A stretch of DNA of 64,000 nucleotides from Ferruginibacter sp. (GTDB taxonomy: Bacteria > Bacteroidota > Bacteroidia > Chitinophagales > Chitinophagaceae). The notes beneath the pieces are model-generated. The model ran no database searches and was not told the DNA's origin. It worked only from the letters and a program-made list of their open reading frames with translations. The position numbers and the translations under genes were made by a program. Positions 55,706 through 64,000 of this stretch are shown piece after piece (positions within the stretch are counted from its first letter, which is position 1; the number at the start of each line of letters is the position of its first letter). The stretch covers positions 1 through 64,000 of the forward strand of contig JABFRP010000005.1 in NCBI GenBank assembly GCA_013141115.1, written 5' to 3'.

Positions 55706-57289
55706 ATGAAGAAGGTTTTCTTTATAATAGCAGGATGTTTACTAGCGCTGTCATTTTCCTATGCACAGTTACTCAATATAAAGAATGATGTGTTCTGGAA
55801 CACCAAAGACGGAAGGCCTGTCAACAGCCAGGGCGGAGGTATATTCCGGTTTACAGATACGGTTACCGGCATTGAAAAATATTACTGGTATGGCGTGTAC
55901 TATCAAGAGGCGGATACTTACCGCAATGATCCATCTGTAACATTACCGAAATGCACTTTTAAATCTGTTACCTGTTACAGTTCCACCGATTTAGTAAACT
56001 GGACATTTGAAGCAGATGTACTTACAAAAGATGAAGCATTGAAAGATGGAAAGAATACGTGGGTAGGAAGATTAGGCGTGGCTTATATTAAAGAGCGTAA
56101 ACAGTATGCAATGTTTGTACAACATGGAAGCGAAGTGCTGATTGCATTGGCGGATCATCCTGCAACAAAATTTAAATGGCACCAGAAGATCAGTATGAAG
56201 GAAATGATTGGTACCAGTAACACCGGCGACCAAACCGTGTTTACCGATGAAGAAACAGGTAAGTCGTACCTCATTTATTCTTATGGCAGTGGCAGAAATA
56301 AAATCTATGTTTCGGAAATAGGAGTTAAAAATGGAATGGTAGATCTTTTGGATTGTACCAAAATTTTTCAGGGAGAAAGCAGGGAAGGCAATTGCATGTT
56401 TAAATACAAAGGAAAGTATTATATGGCCGCATCAAATATTTATGGATGGGATGCGTCGTATGCTTATTACCTGGTGGCTAATAATATTCGTGGGCCTTAT
56501 TTACCCGCCAATGATATGCTGGTAATGAAAGGGAGTGAAAACGATTACGCACATATAACGCAAACCGGATTTTTTGTTAGTGTTAAAGGTAATAAACAGG
56601 AGACCATAATTTATTGCGGCGATCGCTGGGCAAATTTTGCCGGAAACGGATTGGGGTACAACCAATGGTTTCCGCTTTCGTTTGATGATACGGTGCCTTA
56701 TTTCAATTCACTTAATTCATGGAATTTAAATGCAAAAACAGGTGAATGGAAAGTTGCAGGGGATAATAATTATGTAATGAACGGAAGTTTTGAAGCTGAT
56801 AGAAGAAAGATTCCAAGTCATGTTAAACCAGTGCAGGAATTTTTATTGGGGTGGACTACCAACGTTATTGAGGGCAATAAAGTTTCGCTTGACAGTGCCG
56901 TTTCACCAGTGTTAAATTATTTCAACAGTGAGCGTGACAGAAAAACTGTAACTGGCGAAAAAAGTTTATGCATCAGCGATAAGATCAATTTTAAAAGAAG
57001 TGTAGCACAATTAATAACCTCCTCGCCATACGTAAAGTTAGCAGATGGATATTATACCATGACCGCCAAAGTAAAAAACAGCAGCGGCTTTGCCAAACTT
57101 GAAATGTATGCTGTGAGTAATGGCAAAAACAGCAGCTGCAATTTTAAAGAAGAAAACGCAACATGGAAAACAATTACCATTAAACGTGTGTTGGTTAAAG
57201 CAGGCAAGGTAGAGATTGGTTTTGTGGCAGAGGCTGTGGCTAATGCTTTTTGTTATGTGGATGATGTAACATTTGTGAAAATAAAATGA
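55706..57289 (+). CDS. GH43-like β-propeller glycosidase with C-terminal binding module
   Basis: The exported protein has 527 residues. Residues about 22-350 form a five-bladed propeller of the GH43 superfamily (FWNTKDGRPVNSQGGGIF, SKVTCYSSTDLVNWTFE-type blade, REGNCMFKYKGKYYMAAS). Residues about 355-527 form a jelly-roll module (NGSFEADRR ... CYVDDVTFVKI) like CBM4/9-type domains. The initiating Asp seen in many GH43 members is not obvious at the expected N-terminal position, so activity on galactan side chains (GH43_24/34 type) is a guess. ATG 55700 is an alternative start. Confidence 0.75.
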   Translation: MKKVFFIIAGCLLALSFSYAQLLNIKNDVFWNTKDGRPVNSQGGGIFRFTDTVTGIEKYYWYGVYYQEADTYRNDPSVTLPKCTFKSVTCYSSTDLVNWTFEADVLTKDEALKDGKNTWVGRLGVAYIKERKQYAMFVQHGSEVLIALADHPATKFKWHQKISMKEMIGTSNTGDQTVFTDEETGKSYLIYSYGSGRNKIYVSEIGVKNGMVDLLDCTKIFQGESREGNCMFKYKGKYYMAASNIYGWDASYAYYLVANNIRGPYLPANDMLVMKGSENDYAHITQTGFFVSVKGNKQETIIYCGDRWANFAGNGLGYNQWFPLSFDDTVPYFNSLNSWNLNAKTGEWKVAGDNNYVMNGSFEADRRKIPSHVKPVQEFLLGWTTNVIEGNKVSLDSAVSPVLNYFNSERDRKTVTGEKSLCISDKINFKRSVAQLITSSPYVKLADGYYTMTAKVKNSSGFAKLEMYAVSNGKNSSCNFKEENATWKTITIKRVLVKAGKVEIGFVAEAVANAFCYVDDVTFVKIK

Positions 57290-57321
57290 TAATGATTTTT
57301 ATAAGTATAAATAAATTACAG

Positions 57322-58326
57322 ATGAATAGAGATGCAAAATTTATAGTGGGATTATTTTTTTTGATAGTATCAAACAGTATTAGTTACGCACAAAACAACG
57401 GCGTAGTAAAAGATACCAGTTTTCAACCAAACGGTAATCCTGTCATTCGGCATAAGTTTACTGCTGATCCGGCCGCCCTGGTGTCTAAAAATAAAGTGTA
57501 CATCTACACCGGCAGAGATGTGGCACCCGAAAAGCGTAATGGTTACGAAATGCATGAGTGGCTTTGTTTTTCCACCGGCGATATGAAAACTTTTACAGAG
57601 CATCCATCTCCATTAAATGTAAAAGCATTTAAGTGGGCTAAAGACGATGCCTGGGCCAGCCAGGTAATTGAACGCAATGGGAAATTTTATTGGTATGTTG
57701 CCATTACGCATGATAGTACACACAGAGGAAAGGCCATTGGTGTTGCAGTAAGCGATAATCCTACAGGGCCTTTTGTTGATGCAAAAGGAGCGGCCATTAT
57801 TACCAATGATATGACCACCGAAAGTAAGATCAGCTGGGATGATATTGACCCTACTGTTTTTATAGATGATAATAAGCAGGCGTATTTATTTTGGGGTAAC
57901 ACCACATTGCATTATGTAAAACTGAAGGAAAATATGATTGATATGGATGGGCCAATGCAAACTATCAGCTTACCAAAATTTACTGAAGCGCCTTATATCC
58001 ACAAAAAAAATGGCTGGTATTATTTATCATATGCTTACGAGTTTCCGGAGAAGATCGCTTATGCTATGAGCCGTAGTATTGAAGGCCCGTGGATTTACAA
58101 AGGTATTATGAATGAGATAGCAGGCAACTGTAATACCAATCACCAAAGTATTATTGAGTTTAAGGGCAAAGATTATTTTATTTATCACAATGGCGCTTTA
58201 GTGCCGGATTATGGCAGCTTTCATCGTTCTGTTTGTATTGATTATTTGTACTACAATAAAGATGGTACAATTAAAAGAGTGATGATGACGAGTGAGGGAG
58301 TGCAGGGGCATGTGAAAAGTAAATAA
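57322..58326 (+). CDS. GH43 family glycosidase
   Basis: The 334-residue exported protein (signal ending SISYAQ) has the GH43 catalytic set: general base Asp in RHKFTADPAALV, pKa-modulating Asp in SWDDIDPTVFID, and general acid Glu in FTEAPYIHKKNGWYYLSYA. Likely an exo-acting arabinosidase, xylosidase or galactosidase on pectin side chains. I choose ATG 57322, after the previous stop; earlier ATGs at 57286 and 57295 precede the signal peptide. Confidence 0.87.
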   Translation: MNRDAKFIVGLFFLIVSNSISYAQNNGVVKDTSFQPNGNPVIRHKFTADPAALVSKNKVYIYTGRDVAPEKRNGYEMHEWLCFSTGDMKTFTEHPSPLNVKAFKWAKDDAWASQVIERNGKFYWYVAITHDSTHRGKAIGVAVSDNPTGPFVDAKGAAIITNDMTTESKISWDDIDPTVFIDDNKQAYLFWGNTTLHYVKLKENMIDMDGPMQTISLPKFTEAPYIHKKNGWYYLSYAYEFPEKIAYAMSRSIEGPWIYKGIMNEIAGNCNTNHQSIIEFKGKDYFIYHNGALVPDYGSFHRSVCIDYLYYNKDGTIKRVMMTSEGVQGHVKSK

Positions 58327-58483
58327 TGTGCCAGGTGCAGAGGAAATAGACTGCTGCATTGCAGAGCTGATTTTAAAATATATCATTAATAAGGCCACTC
58401 AAATAAAAATTATGGCTCGAATGTAACAAAGGTTACTTAAATATTAAATTAGATGAAAGAACTTGCAGTTGTAAAACAACTGT

Positions 58484-58588
58484 ATGGATACAACCAGTGT
58501 TATCATTTTTAGTATTATTATGCTGCACTTGCTGGTAGGCTTTGGTTATGTAGCTTATAAATTCAGTTCAAAAAAAGAGAATAAATAA
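58484..58588 (+). CDS. Possible 34-residue single-span membrane protein
   Basis: The frame starts MDTTSVIIFSIIMLH, continues with a hydrophobic span to VAYKF, and ends in a basic tail (SSKKENK). The layout of a short N-terminus, one helix and a positive inside tail is typical of real small membrane proteins such as transporter accessory peptides. It stands alone between the GH43 and M1 genes. Coding status is uncertain. Confidence 0.4.
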   Translation: MDTTSVIIFSIIMLHLLVGFGYVAYKFSSKKENK

Positions 58589-58700
58589 ACCTGTAATTAT
58601 AATAGTCCAACCAGCCTGAACTTAAACGTATAAACTTTTCTCCGGCTGATGTTTCAATGCAATCTTTTCTTATTTTTAAAAAATATTTAAAAATAAGAAT

Positions 58701-60284
58701 ATGAAATTATCCACCTTATTGATCGCATTTTTAATCAGCACCCAATTACAGGCACAGCAAACTTACTGGCAGCAGCAGTTGCGCTACAACATTAAAGCCG
58801 AGTTGAATGATAAAGAAAAATCTATCACCGGCTACGAAACTATTGTTTACAAAAACAATTCTCCATCTACACTCAATTTTATCTGGTTTCATATTTGGCC
58901 CAATGCCTATAAAAATGATTCCACTGCATTAATTCAGCAAATTAAAAATGATAAAGAGCGCTCTAAAAAAATGGAAAATTTTGGAGCCGGTTCTATCGAC
59001 GGACTTGCCTTTAAAGTGAATGATCAACCTGCAAAAACAGAAGCTCATCCCAATCCGCAATATATCGACATTATAAAAGTAGTACTAGATAAACCATTGC
59101 TGCCCGGCGATTCCATAACCATTGCTACTGCATTTAAAGTAATGCTGCCGCCCTATTTTTCAAGATCGGGTTATGCCGATGGTGAGTTTATGGCCTGCCA
59201 GTGGTATCCCAAACCAGCGGTATTTGATAAAAATGGCTGGAACGAAATTCCTTATTTGGATATGGGAGAGTTTTACAGCGAGTATGCAGATTATACTGTG
59301 AGCATCACTGTGCCATCTGATTATATTGTTGGTGCTACCGGCACTTTGCAAACTAAAGAGGAATTGGATGCCTATAAAAAAATTGGGTTACAAAACGTAA
59401 CCGACAGAAAGGGTAAGCCGGTGCCTTACGCAACAAGTTTTAAAACGCCTGCTAAAACATTAAGTTATTACGCCGAACAAGTACCCGATTTTGCATGGTT
59501 TGCTGATAAAGGTTTTGTAGTACAGTACGACACCGTTTTATTGCCTGGCGGAAAAATAATTGATGCGTTCTCTTATTACCACAATAAAAAAAATACCATC
59601 TGGAACAATAGTATCGATTATATAAAAGATGGCGTAAAAAAATACAGCGAATGGGTGGGAGAGTATGCCTATCCTGTGGTGCAGGTGGTGGAAGGACCAA
59701 AAAATAATTCAAGTGGCGGTATGGAATACCCGATGGTAACATTGATCACAAGTCCGGATGCAAAAGTAGAAACACTGGATGCAGTGATCACACACGAGAT
59801 TGGCCACAATTGGTTTATGAGTATGCTGGGCAGTAATGAAAGGGCGCACACCTGGATGGATGAAGGATTGAACAGTTATTTTCAATTCAGGTACGAAGCG
59901 GAAAAATACCGGAGCAATTCCATTTTCGGCGATGCTATTCCGGCAGACATAAAAAAAATGCCTGCGGCGGAATTTTTGGATGTGATATATAATGTGATCG
60001 ATAAAAATATTCCCATGCAATCGGCTATGGATATACCGGCAGATAAATTTCCTGATAGTGGAGAGTATGGTGTGGTATCGTATGTAAAAACAGCTTTGTG
60101 GATGCATCTTTTAGAAACTGCAATAGGGGCGGAAAAAATGAACCTTGCAATACACAACTACTTTAATAAATGGAAGAATAAACATCCGCAACCCGAAGAT
60201 ATGCAGGCCGCATTTGAAGAAGCCATCGGGGGTAAACTGGATAAGTTTTTTAGCTTAACAAAAAAGGAAGGGAAGTTTGAATAA
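58701..60284 (+). CDS. M1-family metallopeptidase
   Basis: The 527-residue exported enzyme (signal to LQAQ) has the gluzincin motif HEIGH with the third ligand Glu 18 residues later (MDEGLNSY), and the exopeptidase motif in GGMEYP. The N-terminal β-saddle domain (residues about 25-210) is complete, while the C-terminal helical part is short compared with aminopeptidase N. It probably trims peptides in the periplasm or at the surface. It is unrelated to the pectin locus. Confidence 0.9.
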   Translation: MKLSTLLIAFLISTQLQAQQTYWQQQLRYNIKAELNDKEKSITGYETIVYKNNSPSTLNFIWFHIWPNAYKNDSTALIQQIKNDKERSKKMENFGAGSIDGLAFKVNDQPAKTEAHPNPQYIDIIKVVLDKPLLPGDSITIATAFKVMLPPYFSRSGYADGEFMACQWYPKPAVFDKNGWNEIPYLDMGEFYSEYADYTVSITVPSDYIVGATGTLQTKEELDAYKKIGLQNVTDRKGKPVPYATSFKTPAKTLSYYAEQVPDFAWFADKGFVVQYDTVLLPGGKIIDAFSYYHNKKNTIWNNSIDYIKDGVKKYSEWVGEYAYPVVQVVEGPKNNSSGGMEYPMVTLITSPDAKVETLDAVITHEIGHNWFMSMLGSNERAHTWMDEGLNSYFQFRYEAEKYRSNSIFGDAIPADIKKMPAAEFLDVIYNVIDKNIPMQSAMDIPADKFPDSGEYGVVSYVKTALWMHLLETAIGAEKMNLAIHNYFNKWKNKHPQPEDMQAAFEEAIGGKLDKFFSLTKKEGKFE

Positions 60285-60434
60285 TTTTTAAGGCAGCGTA
60301 AAGTTTACTTGATAAGGAAAGCAGTTATAGGCAACCAAAACCTCAATCCTTTTTCAATTCATGGCTGACAAAATTCGTAGCCTCTAATCGTTGGACACAT
60401 ATTTTAGGTTGACACATTTTTTAATACTTATATT

Positions 60435-60814
60435 ATGACAGAAATTGTACTGTATATCATTTATGGGTTATTAACTTTTATTGGGTTGACAACTCTTTTA
60501 AATGGCATCTTAATAAATATTATCTTTTTCATCTTCAGGTATAAAAAACTTGAGATACTAAGAACTTTTTAGGTGGCTTCCTACTTTGGATTGGATTAGC
60601 CTATTTGTGGAAAGTAATTAGTAAAACTCAAATGCCACAATTAGCAATCTTAATGTGTATCGTTGGACTTTTTGTTTCTTTTAAACTAACATCAAAATTC
60701 CAAGACAACAACCCAAGTGAAGCAACTAATCAAACCATATTCAGTCAGATATTTTCTTTAGTTATTGTTTTCATTGCAAGTTTTTTTATTTACAGTAATA
60801 TAAAGTGGATTTAA
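60435..60814 (+). pseudogene. Small membrane protein gene, frameshifted
   Basis: The frame from ATG 60435 gives a hydrophobic N-terminus (MTEIVLYIIYGLLTFIG, then LINIIFFIFRYKKL) and stops at 60570 in ACTTTTTAG. Shifting one base continues as NFLGGFLLWIGLAYLWKV and then two more membrane spans to a stop at 60814. Restored, it is a protein of about 126 residues with four or five spans. Either it is a recent pseudogene or the base count in the T-run is wrong. I do not recognise the family. Confidence 0.6.
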
Positions 60815-60835
60815 AAATTTACAAATAATCTGTTT

Positions 60836-61324
60836 ATGACATTAGAACAAGAAATAGACTATAAAGCACTTAGCTTAATCTCTAAAAACAATACATATTC
60901 TAATAGCGACCTTGTAACTTTATTTTCAAATATTTTAACTACATCAAAAGCCGCAGAACTACACAAGAAATTTGTTGAAAACGAATATTATAAACAAGCC
61001 GTTTCCGGTATTCCAGACTATGTACTACATGATAGAGCTTTATTTTATCTTGACTTTTTAAATAAAGAAAAAGACAAAGACGAAATTGATATTAAGTTAA
61101 AGCGAATAACTATATCCAATTCAAAGTTTCAAAAATGGACACCAATAGTTTCGGCATTTATTGCTATGCTATCCATTATCGCCACAATATTTATAGCAAG
61201 AACTAAGACTGAAAAACCGTATATACCAGTGCAAGAGATACAGCAATTACAGAAAACGCAAGAGCAGATAAACAAAAGTATAAAACAATATCTTGACACG
61301 TTAAGGGTTCATCAAAAACAATAA
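60836..61324 (+). CDS. Cassette protein with one membrane span and coiled-coil tail
   Basis: The 162-residue protein has a soluble helical N-terminal part (1-95). One membrane span (about 100-120, WTPIVSAFIAMLSIIATIFIA) follows, then a Gln/Lys-rich tail that looks coiled-coil (QEIQQLQKTQEQINKSIKQYL). It lies 21 bases after the frameshifted membrane gene in the same solitary cassette, and the pair may work together. Function is unknown. Confidence 0.6.
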   Translation: MTLEQEIDYKALSLISKNNTYSNSDLVTLFSNILTTSKAAELHKKFVENEYYKQAVSGIPDYVLHDRALFYLDFLNKEKDKDEIDIKLKRITISNSKFQKWTPIVSAFIAMLSIIATIFIARTKTEKPYIPVQEIQQLQKTQEQINKSIKQYLDTLRVHQKQ

Positions 61325-61368
61325 TTTTACGGAATACCTTTATGGTGAACATTGGTAGACATTGGCTT

Positions 61369-61440
61369 CCTATAACACGGTTTGCTGCTATGCTGGCTAA
61401 AGGTTATAAAATTCCAGCACAGCAGCAAGCCCTGTTCGAT
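61369..61440 (+). other. Short attC-like site of the solitary cassette
   Basis: The 72-base palindrome has R'' CCTATAAC (61369-61376), then TTTGCTGC(T)ATGCTGG pairing with CCAGCACAGCAGCAAG (61414-61429), then CCCTG|TTCGATAG. The stem is about 16 bp with one mismatch, around an 18-base loop. It is the length of classical attC sites, unlike the 190-205 bp sites of the main array, but shares the AACAGGGCTTGC arm. Confidence 0.7.
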
Positions 61441-61492
61441 AGCGGGATGTAAAAAATAATTTTACTCATGCACTGATAGAAGCAAAAAAAAA

Positions 61493-61520
61493 TGACAGGT
61501 TGCAGCCTGTCAATTTTTTT
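61493..61520. terminator. Bidirectional terminator between convergent genes
   Basis: TGACAGG and CCTGTCA form a 7-bp stem, with an A-run to the left and a T-run to the right. It would serve both the plus-strand genes and the minus-strand dehydrogenase gene. Confidence 0.8.
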
Positions 61521-61534
61521 AATTTTTTATGAGG

Positions 61535-62770
61535 TTAGCTTTTACTTATTCTGTATAATATCCCCGAATCTGTAATGGCATAAATTTTACCGTTCAGTTG
61601 CGTTACATCACGTATTCTTTCTTTCTTATCCAGCAATAAACTTTCTTCACCCACTACCTTATTGTTTTCAATTACCAGCCTTACAATACGCATGCTGCTT
61701 TGCCCGCTGATAAAAAGATTATTCTTCCATTCGGGAATAGCATCACCGGTATAAAACATCATTCCTCCGGGAGAGATAACCGGGTTCCAGTAATACACAG
61801 GTTGCTCGAGACCATCTTTTTGCTGGATGGAATCACCTACTTTTCTGTCATCATATTCGGTGCCATAAGTAATTATGGGCCAGCCATAATTTTTACCTGG
61901 TTTAATAAGGTTTAATTCATCACCACCTTTAGGGCCAAATTCAGCTTCCCATAAATCTCCGGTAACCGGGTGTATATCCAGGCTTTGCGGATTGCGATGC
62001 CCATAAGAATAAATTTCAGGCTTAGCATCGGGCTGGTTGATAAAAGGATTACCCGGAGCCGGTTTACCTTGTTTGGTAATTTTAAATATCTTACCTAAGC
62101 CGCTGTTTAACCATTGCGCCTGTTTTCTGCCTTCCAGATTTGATCTTTCACCAGCACTCACAAACAGGTAGCCATCTTTATCAAACAGCAGGCGGGATCC
62201 AAAATGAAGCTTGCTATCCAATTCTGGTGTAGCACGAAATATTACAACCGGTTTTTTTATAACGGTATCTTTATCTGATAACTGGCCTTTGGCCACTGCA
62301 GTTAAATTGCCATTGCCCTTTTTTTCAGAAAATGCCCAGTAAATAGTTTTATTCTTTGCAAATTCAGGGTCAAGTGCTACATCCAAAAGTCCACCTTGTT
62401 CCTTGTCATCTACCTGCGGAAAGCCAGATATCTTTTTTACCAGTGCCCCATCGGCAGTGCGTATCTGCATAAAGCCGGTTTTATCTGTCAGTAATAAATT
62501 ACCATCGGGCATAGGTATAATGGCCCAGGGCCTGCCAATTTTTTCGGCAATTTTTTCTACAGTATAGGGTGTTGTGGTGGTTACACTGGCTATCCTTGTT
62601 TGCCCGGCAAATGCCGGCTTGTAAGGAGCATCGGGTAAGCTGGTGGAGGCAGTAATAGTACTGCTGTCTGCAGTATTACTTTTGCTGCTGGCAGCATCGT
62701 TGTTGTTGCAGGCTGATACAGCAATTGTAAATACCATTGCTGCGGAATAAACCGGAAATTTTATTTGCAT
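61535..62770 (-). CDS. PQQ-dependent sugar dehydrogenase (YliI/GSDH family)
   Basis: The 411-residue lipoprotein-like exported protein (VSACNNN lipobox, Cys about 21, then a Ser/Thr-rich linker) has the six-bladed propeller of soluble aldose/sorbosone dehydrogenases. Typical segments include IGRPWAIIPMPDGNLLLTDK, GGLLDVALDPEF, LHFGSRLLFDKDGYLFVSAGER, SYGHRNPQSLDIHPVTGDLWEAEFGPKGGDELN and NYGWPIITYG. It oxidises aldoses with PQQ in the periplasm. The direct electron acceptor and sugar are unknown. Confidence 0.9.
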   Translation of the reverse strand: MQIKFPVYSAAMVFTIAVSACNNNDAASSKSNTADSSTITASTSLPDAPYKPAFAGQTRIASVTTTTPYTVEKIAEKIGRPWAIIPMPDGNLLLTDKTGFMQIRTADGALVKKISGFPQVDDKEQGGLLDVALDPEFAKNKTIYWAFSEKKGNGNLTAVAKGQLSDKDTVIKKPVVIFRATPELDSKLHFGSRLLFDKDGYLFVSAGERSNLEGRKQAQWLNSGLGKIFKITKQGKPAPGNPFINQPDAKPEIYSYGHRNPQSLDIHPVTGDLWEAEFGPKGGDELNLIKPGKNYGWPIITYGTEYDDRKVGDSIQQKDGLEQPVYYWNPVISPGGMMFYTGDAIPEWKNNLFISGQSSMRIVRLVIENNKVVGEESLLLDKKERIRDVTQLNGKIYAITDSGILYRISKS

Positions 62771-62917
62771 TATATAATTGTTTATGTGTAAAAATAAGGC
62801 AGTTGGTTGATTTTTGACAAAAATAAAGTGCTGCTGCCTTATTTTAACTGAAGCATAAAAGCTATTTGAAGAATAATTATCAGCAATAAATTTCCGGAAA
62901 AAAGTGAAAAGAATTAT

Positions 62918-62925
62918 TACTTTTG
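62918..62925 (+). promoter_or_regulatory. Candidate -7 box upstream of a possible leader ORF
   Basis: TACTTTTG fits TAnnTTTG exactly. Only a weak -33 match (TTTCC near 62891) is seen. It precedes the small ORF at 62951 and the gene at 63131. Confidence 0.35.
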
Positions 62926-62950
62926 TACCAGTTGCTACTTTAACAGGCGG

Positions 62951-63025
62951 ATGTATTACTCAGTTTTTTACTACCCCATTCAATACAGCCCTTTCCGCAG
63001 AACGATGATGATCCTTACTATTTAA
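62951..63025 (+). CDS. Possible 24-residue leader peptide
   Basis: The frame reads MYYSVFYYPIQYSPFRRTMM then ILTI, rich in Tyr and ending with a Met pair. It follows the -7 box by about 25 bases and has ACAGGCGG just before its ATG, a better ribosome site than most genes here. The rest of the 360 bp gap (62771-63130) shows no other feature. It could be an upstream regulatory peptide for 63131. Coding status is uncertain. Confidence 0.35.
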   Translation: MYYSVFYYPIQYSPFRRTMMILTI

Positions 63026-63130
63026 ACTGACCAATATCATTATTTAATTTGGCCTCGTATTTAACTTTAGTAAGTAAATAAAACAGCACTATAACTGTTT
63101 GCGATTGCTCACACTTAAAACATACACTAT

Positions 63131-63487
63131 ATGATTACCGAAGCACAAAACAAAACACTGGTTAATGAATGTAGTAAATGGTATGATACACTAACATCCT
63201 ACTGTAAAAAAGTAAACGACCTTAAAAGAGAATTGTATTTTTTTGCACCGGGAAAAACAGACCCGGATACATTACTTGGGATAGAACATTTTCATAACCA
63301 GTTTCACATCCAGCTCATCAATCTTCACGACCTTAAACATGAAATAAAGTCTCATGTGCATGAAGCAGAACGGTATCCCAATATCGGCCATCGTATTCCT
63401 CACCATTATATTAAAGATAAACTCGACCTGCTGGTATCAGATCTTGATAAACTGGAAAACGAGTTTCATCATTTTGTAAAACAATAA
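63131..63487 (+). CDS. Small conserved helical protein of unknown function
   Basis: The 118-residue cytoplasmic protein is predicted to be nearly all helix. It is rich in His, many of them near acidic residues (IEHFHNQFHIQLINLHDLKHEIKSHVHEAE; HRIPHHYIKDKL; NEFHHFVKQ). The His pattern could bind metal, but no family is recognised. It stands alone and is followed by its own terminator. Confidence 0.6.
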   Translation: MITEAQNKTLVNECSKWYDTLTSYCKKVNDLKRELYFFAPGKTDPDTLLGIEHFHNQFHIQLINLHDLKHEIKSHVHEAERYPNIGHRIPHHYIKDKLDLLVSDLDKLENEFHHFVKQ

Positions 63488-63499
63488 ATTTTTAACACA

Positions 63500-63522
63500 A
63501 GCCAGTCTGTATAAGACTGGCT
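63500..63522 (+). terminator. Intrinsic terminator after 63131-63487
   Basis: AGCCAGTCT and AGACTGGCT form a 9-bp stem around GTATA. The downstream tail is only moderately T-rich. Confidence 0.7.
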
Positions 63523-63565
63523 GGTTACTTTTAACGATTGCTCCTATCATTGTAAAACTTTTTTT

Positions 63566-64000
63566 ATGACTACCTACGATTCTAATCATGTTAAAAATAT
63601 TGCCCTGCTGGGGCATGCAGGCTGCGGCAAAACTACCATGGCCGAAAGCATGCTGTTTGAAGCAGGTATTACTAAACGCCGTGGTACCGTTGCAGCAAAA
63701 AATACCACCAGCGATTATCACGAGCTGGAAACAGCACGAATGAGTTCCGTTTTTTCTTCCCTGATGCATACGCCCTGGAAGGATTATAAAATAAATATTA
63801 TTGATACCCCGGGTTACGATGATTTTGCCGGTGAAGTGATCAGTGCATTGCGTGTGGCTGATACCGGTGTAATGGTTTTAAATGCCGCAGCCGGGGTGGA
63901 AGTGGGTACCGATATTATTTGGGAATACACCGATACTTTTAAAACACCCACCATTTTTGTGGTAAATCAATTAGATAAAGACAATGCCGATTTTGATAAA
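63566..64000 (+). CDS. Elongation factor G homologue (5' part, cut by window end)
   Basis: The first 145 residues are present. The G1 P-loop GHAGCGKTT, a G3 DTPGYDDFAGEV and G4 NQLDKD identify a translational GTPase of the EF-G type. The long variant switch region (TKRRGTVAAKNTTSDYHELETARMSS) fits the second, FusA2-like EF-G of Bacteroidota rather than the ribosomal-operon fusA. The 3' end lies beyond 64000. Confidence 0.85.
   Translation, partial: MTTYDSNHVKNIALLGHAGCGKTTMAESMLFEAGITKRRGTVAAKNTTSDYHELETARMSSVFSSLMHTPWKDYKINIIDTPGYDDFAGEVISALRVADTGVMVLNAAAGVEVGTDIIWEYTDTFKTPTIFVVNQLDKDNADFDK

Larger units (their letters stand above)
60325..61434 (+). mobile_element. Solitary integron-like cassette outside the array
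   Basis: The unit starts at G|TTATAGGCAACC (60324|60325) and ends in a short attC-like hairpin whose R'' end is GGCTTCCTATAAC (61364-61376). The reverse complement of that end is GTTATAGGAAGCC, matching the start at 11 of 13 bases. This is the same own-start/own-R'' symmetry seen in the array units. The far end, G|TTCGATAG, belongs to the recipient site. It carries two small membrane-associated genes. It lies between the M1 gene and the shared terminator at 61493. Confidence 0.7.

Overview
The window is low-GC DNA from a member of the Bacteroidota, most probably Chitinophagaceae. The signs are three SusC/SusD outer-membrane pairs, fasciclin lipoproteins, Bacteroidota-type -7 boxes (TAnnTTTG), and a rhamnose pathway with a fused aldolase/dehydrogenase and a GntR-type regulator.

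Region 1 (1-1349) holds two tandem, frameshifted fragments of an IS3-family transposase gene. Region 2 (1350-13534) is the most unusual part. It is an array of about 17 small units, each ending in a 190-205 bp imperfect palindrome, with nearly all genes on the minus strand and each gene's 3' end next to its palindrome. The palindrome ends read like integron R''/R' boxes (RYYYAAC ... GTTRRRY). The first bases of each unit are the reverse complement of that same unit's own R'' end, as expected for circular cassettes joined at G/TT. Cargo is mostly unknown small proteins, several exported (a lone GldM C-terminal domain, a DinB-like protein, lipoproteins), plus an R2K-type ATP-grasp. Four near-identical 290 bp 'mini-cassettes' recur, and one site has been destroyed by an IS110 element. 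Just beyond the array's first unit lies a tyrosine recombinase (13800-14981) that resembles XerC/IntI, ends in an SPLD motif and lacks room for the IntI-specific insertion. I read the whole as an integron-like platform with a non-canonical integrase. A second, solitary cassette (60325-61434) with a short attC-like hairpin lies 47 kb away and was apparently inserted at the same kind of G/TT point.

Region 3 (15064-29902) is pectin-sugar catabolism. YhcH/YiaL, KDG kinase, KDPG aldolase and a hexuronate-type MFS carrier are followed by a RhaR-like regulator, RhaT, the fused rhamnulose-phosphate aldolase/lactaldehyde dehydrogenase, RhaM, RhaI and RhaB. LutABC can then oxidise the L-lactate formed from rhamnose to pyruvate.

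Region 4 (30274-58326) is the matching uptake and degradation locus: an operon alternating fasciclin lipoproteins with two SusC/D pairs, a third SusC/D pair, then GH105, a CE12-type acetylesterase, a GH39-like enzyme and two GH43-like enzymes. A 15-base LacI-type operator-like motif is shared by the kdgK/kdgA divergent promoter and the third SusC promoter.

Region 5 (58484-64000) is a mixed chromosomal stretch: an M1 peptidase, the solitary cassette, a PQQ-type sugar dehydrogenase, a small conserved protein with a possible leader peptide, and the start of an EF-G homologue cut by the window end.
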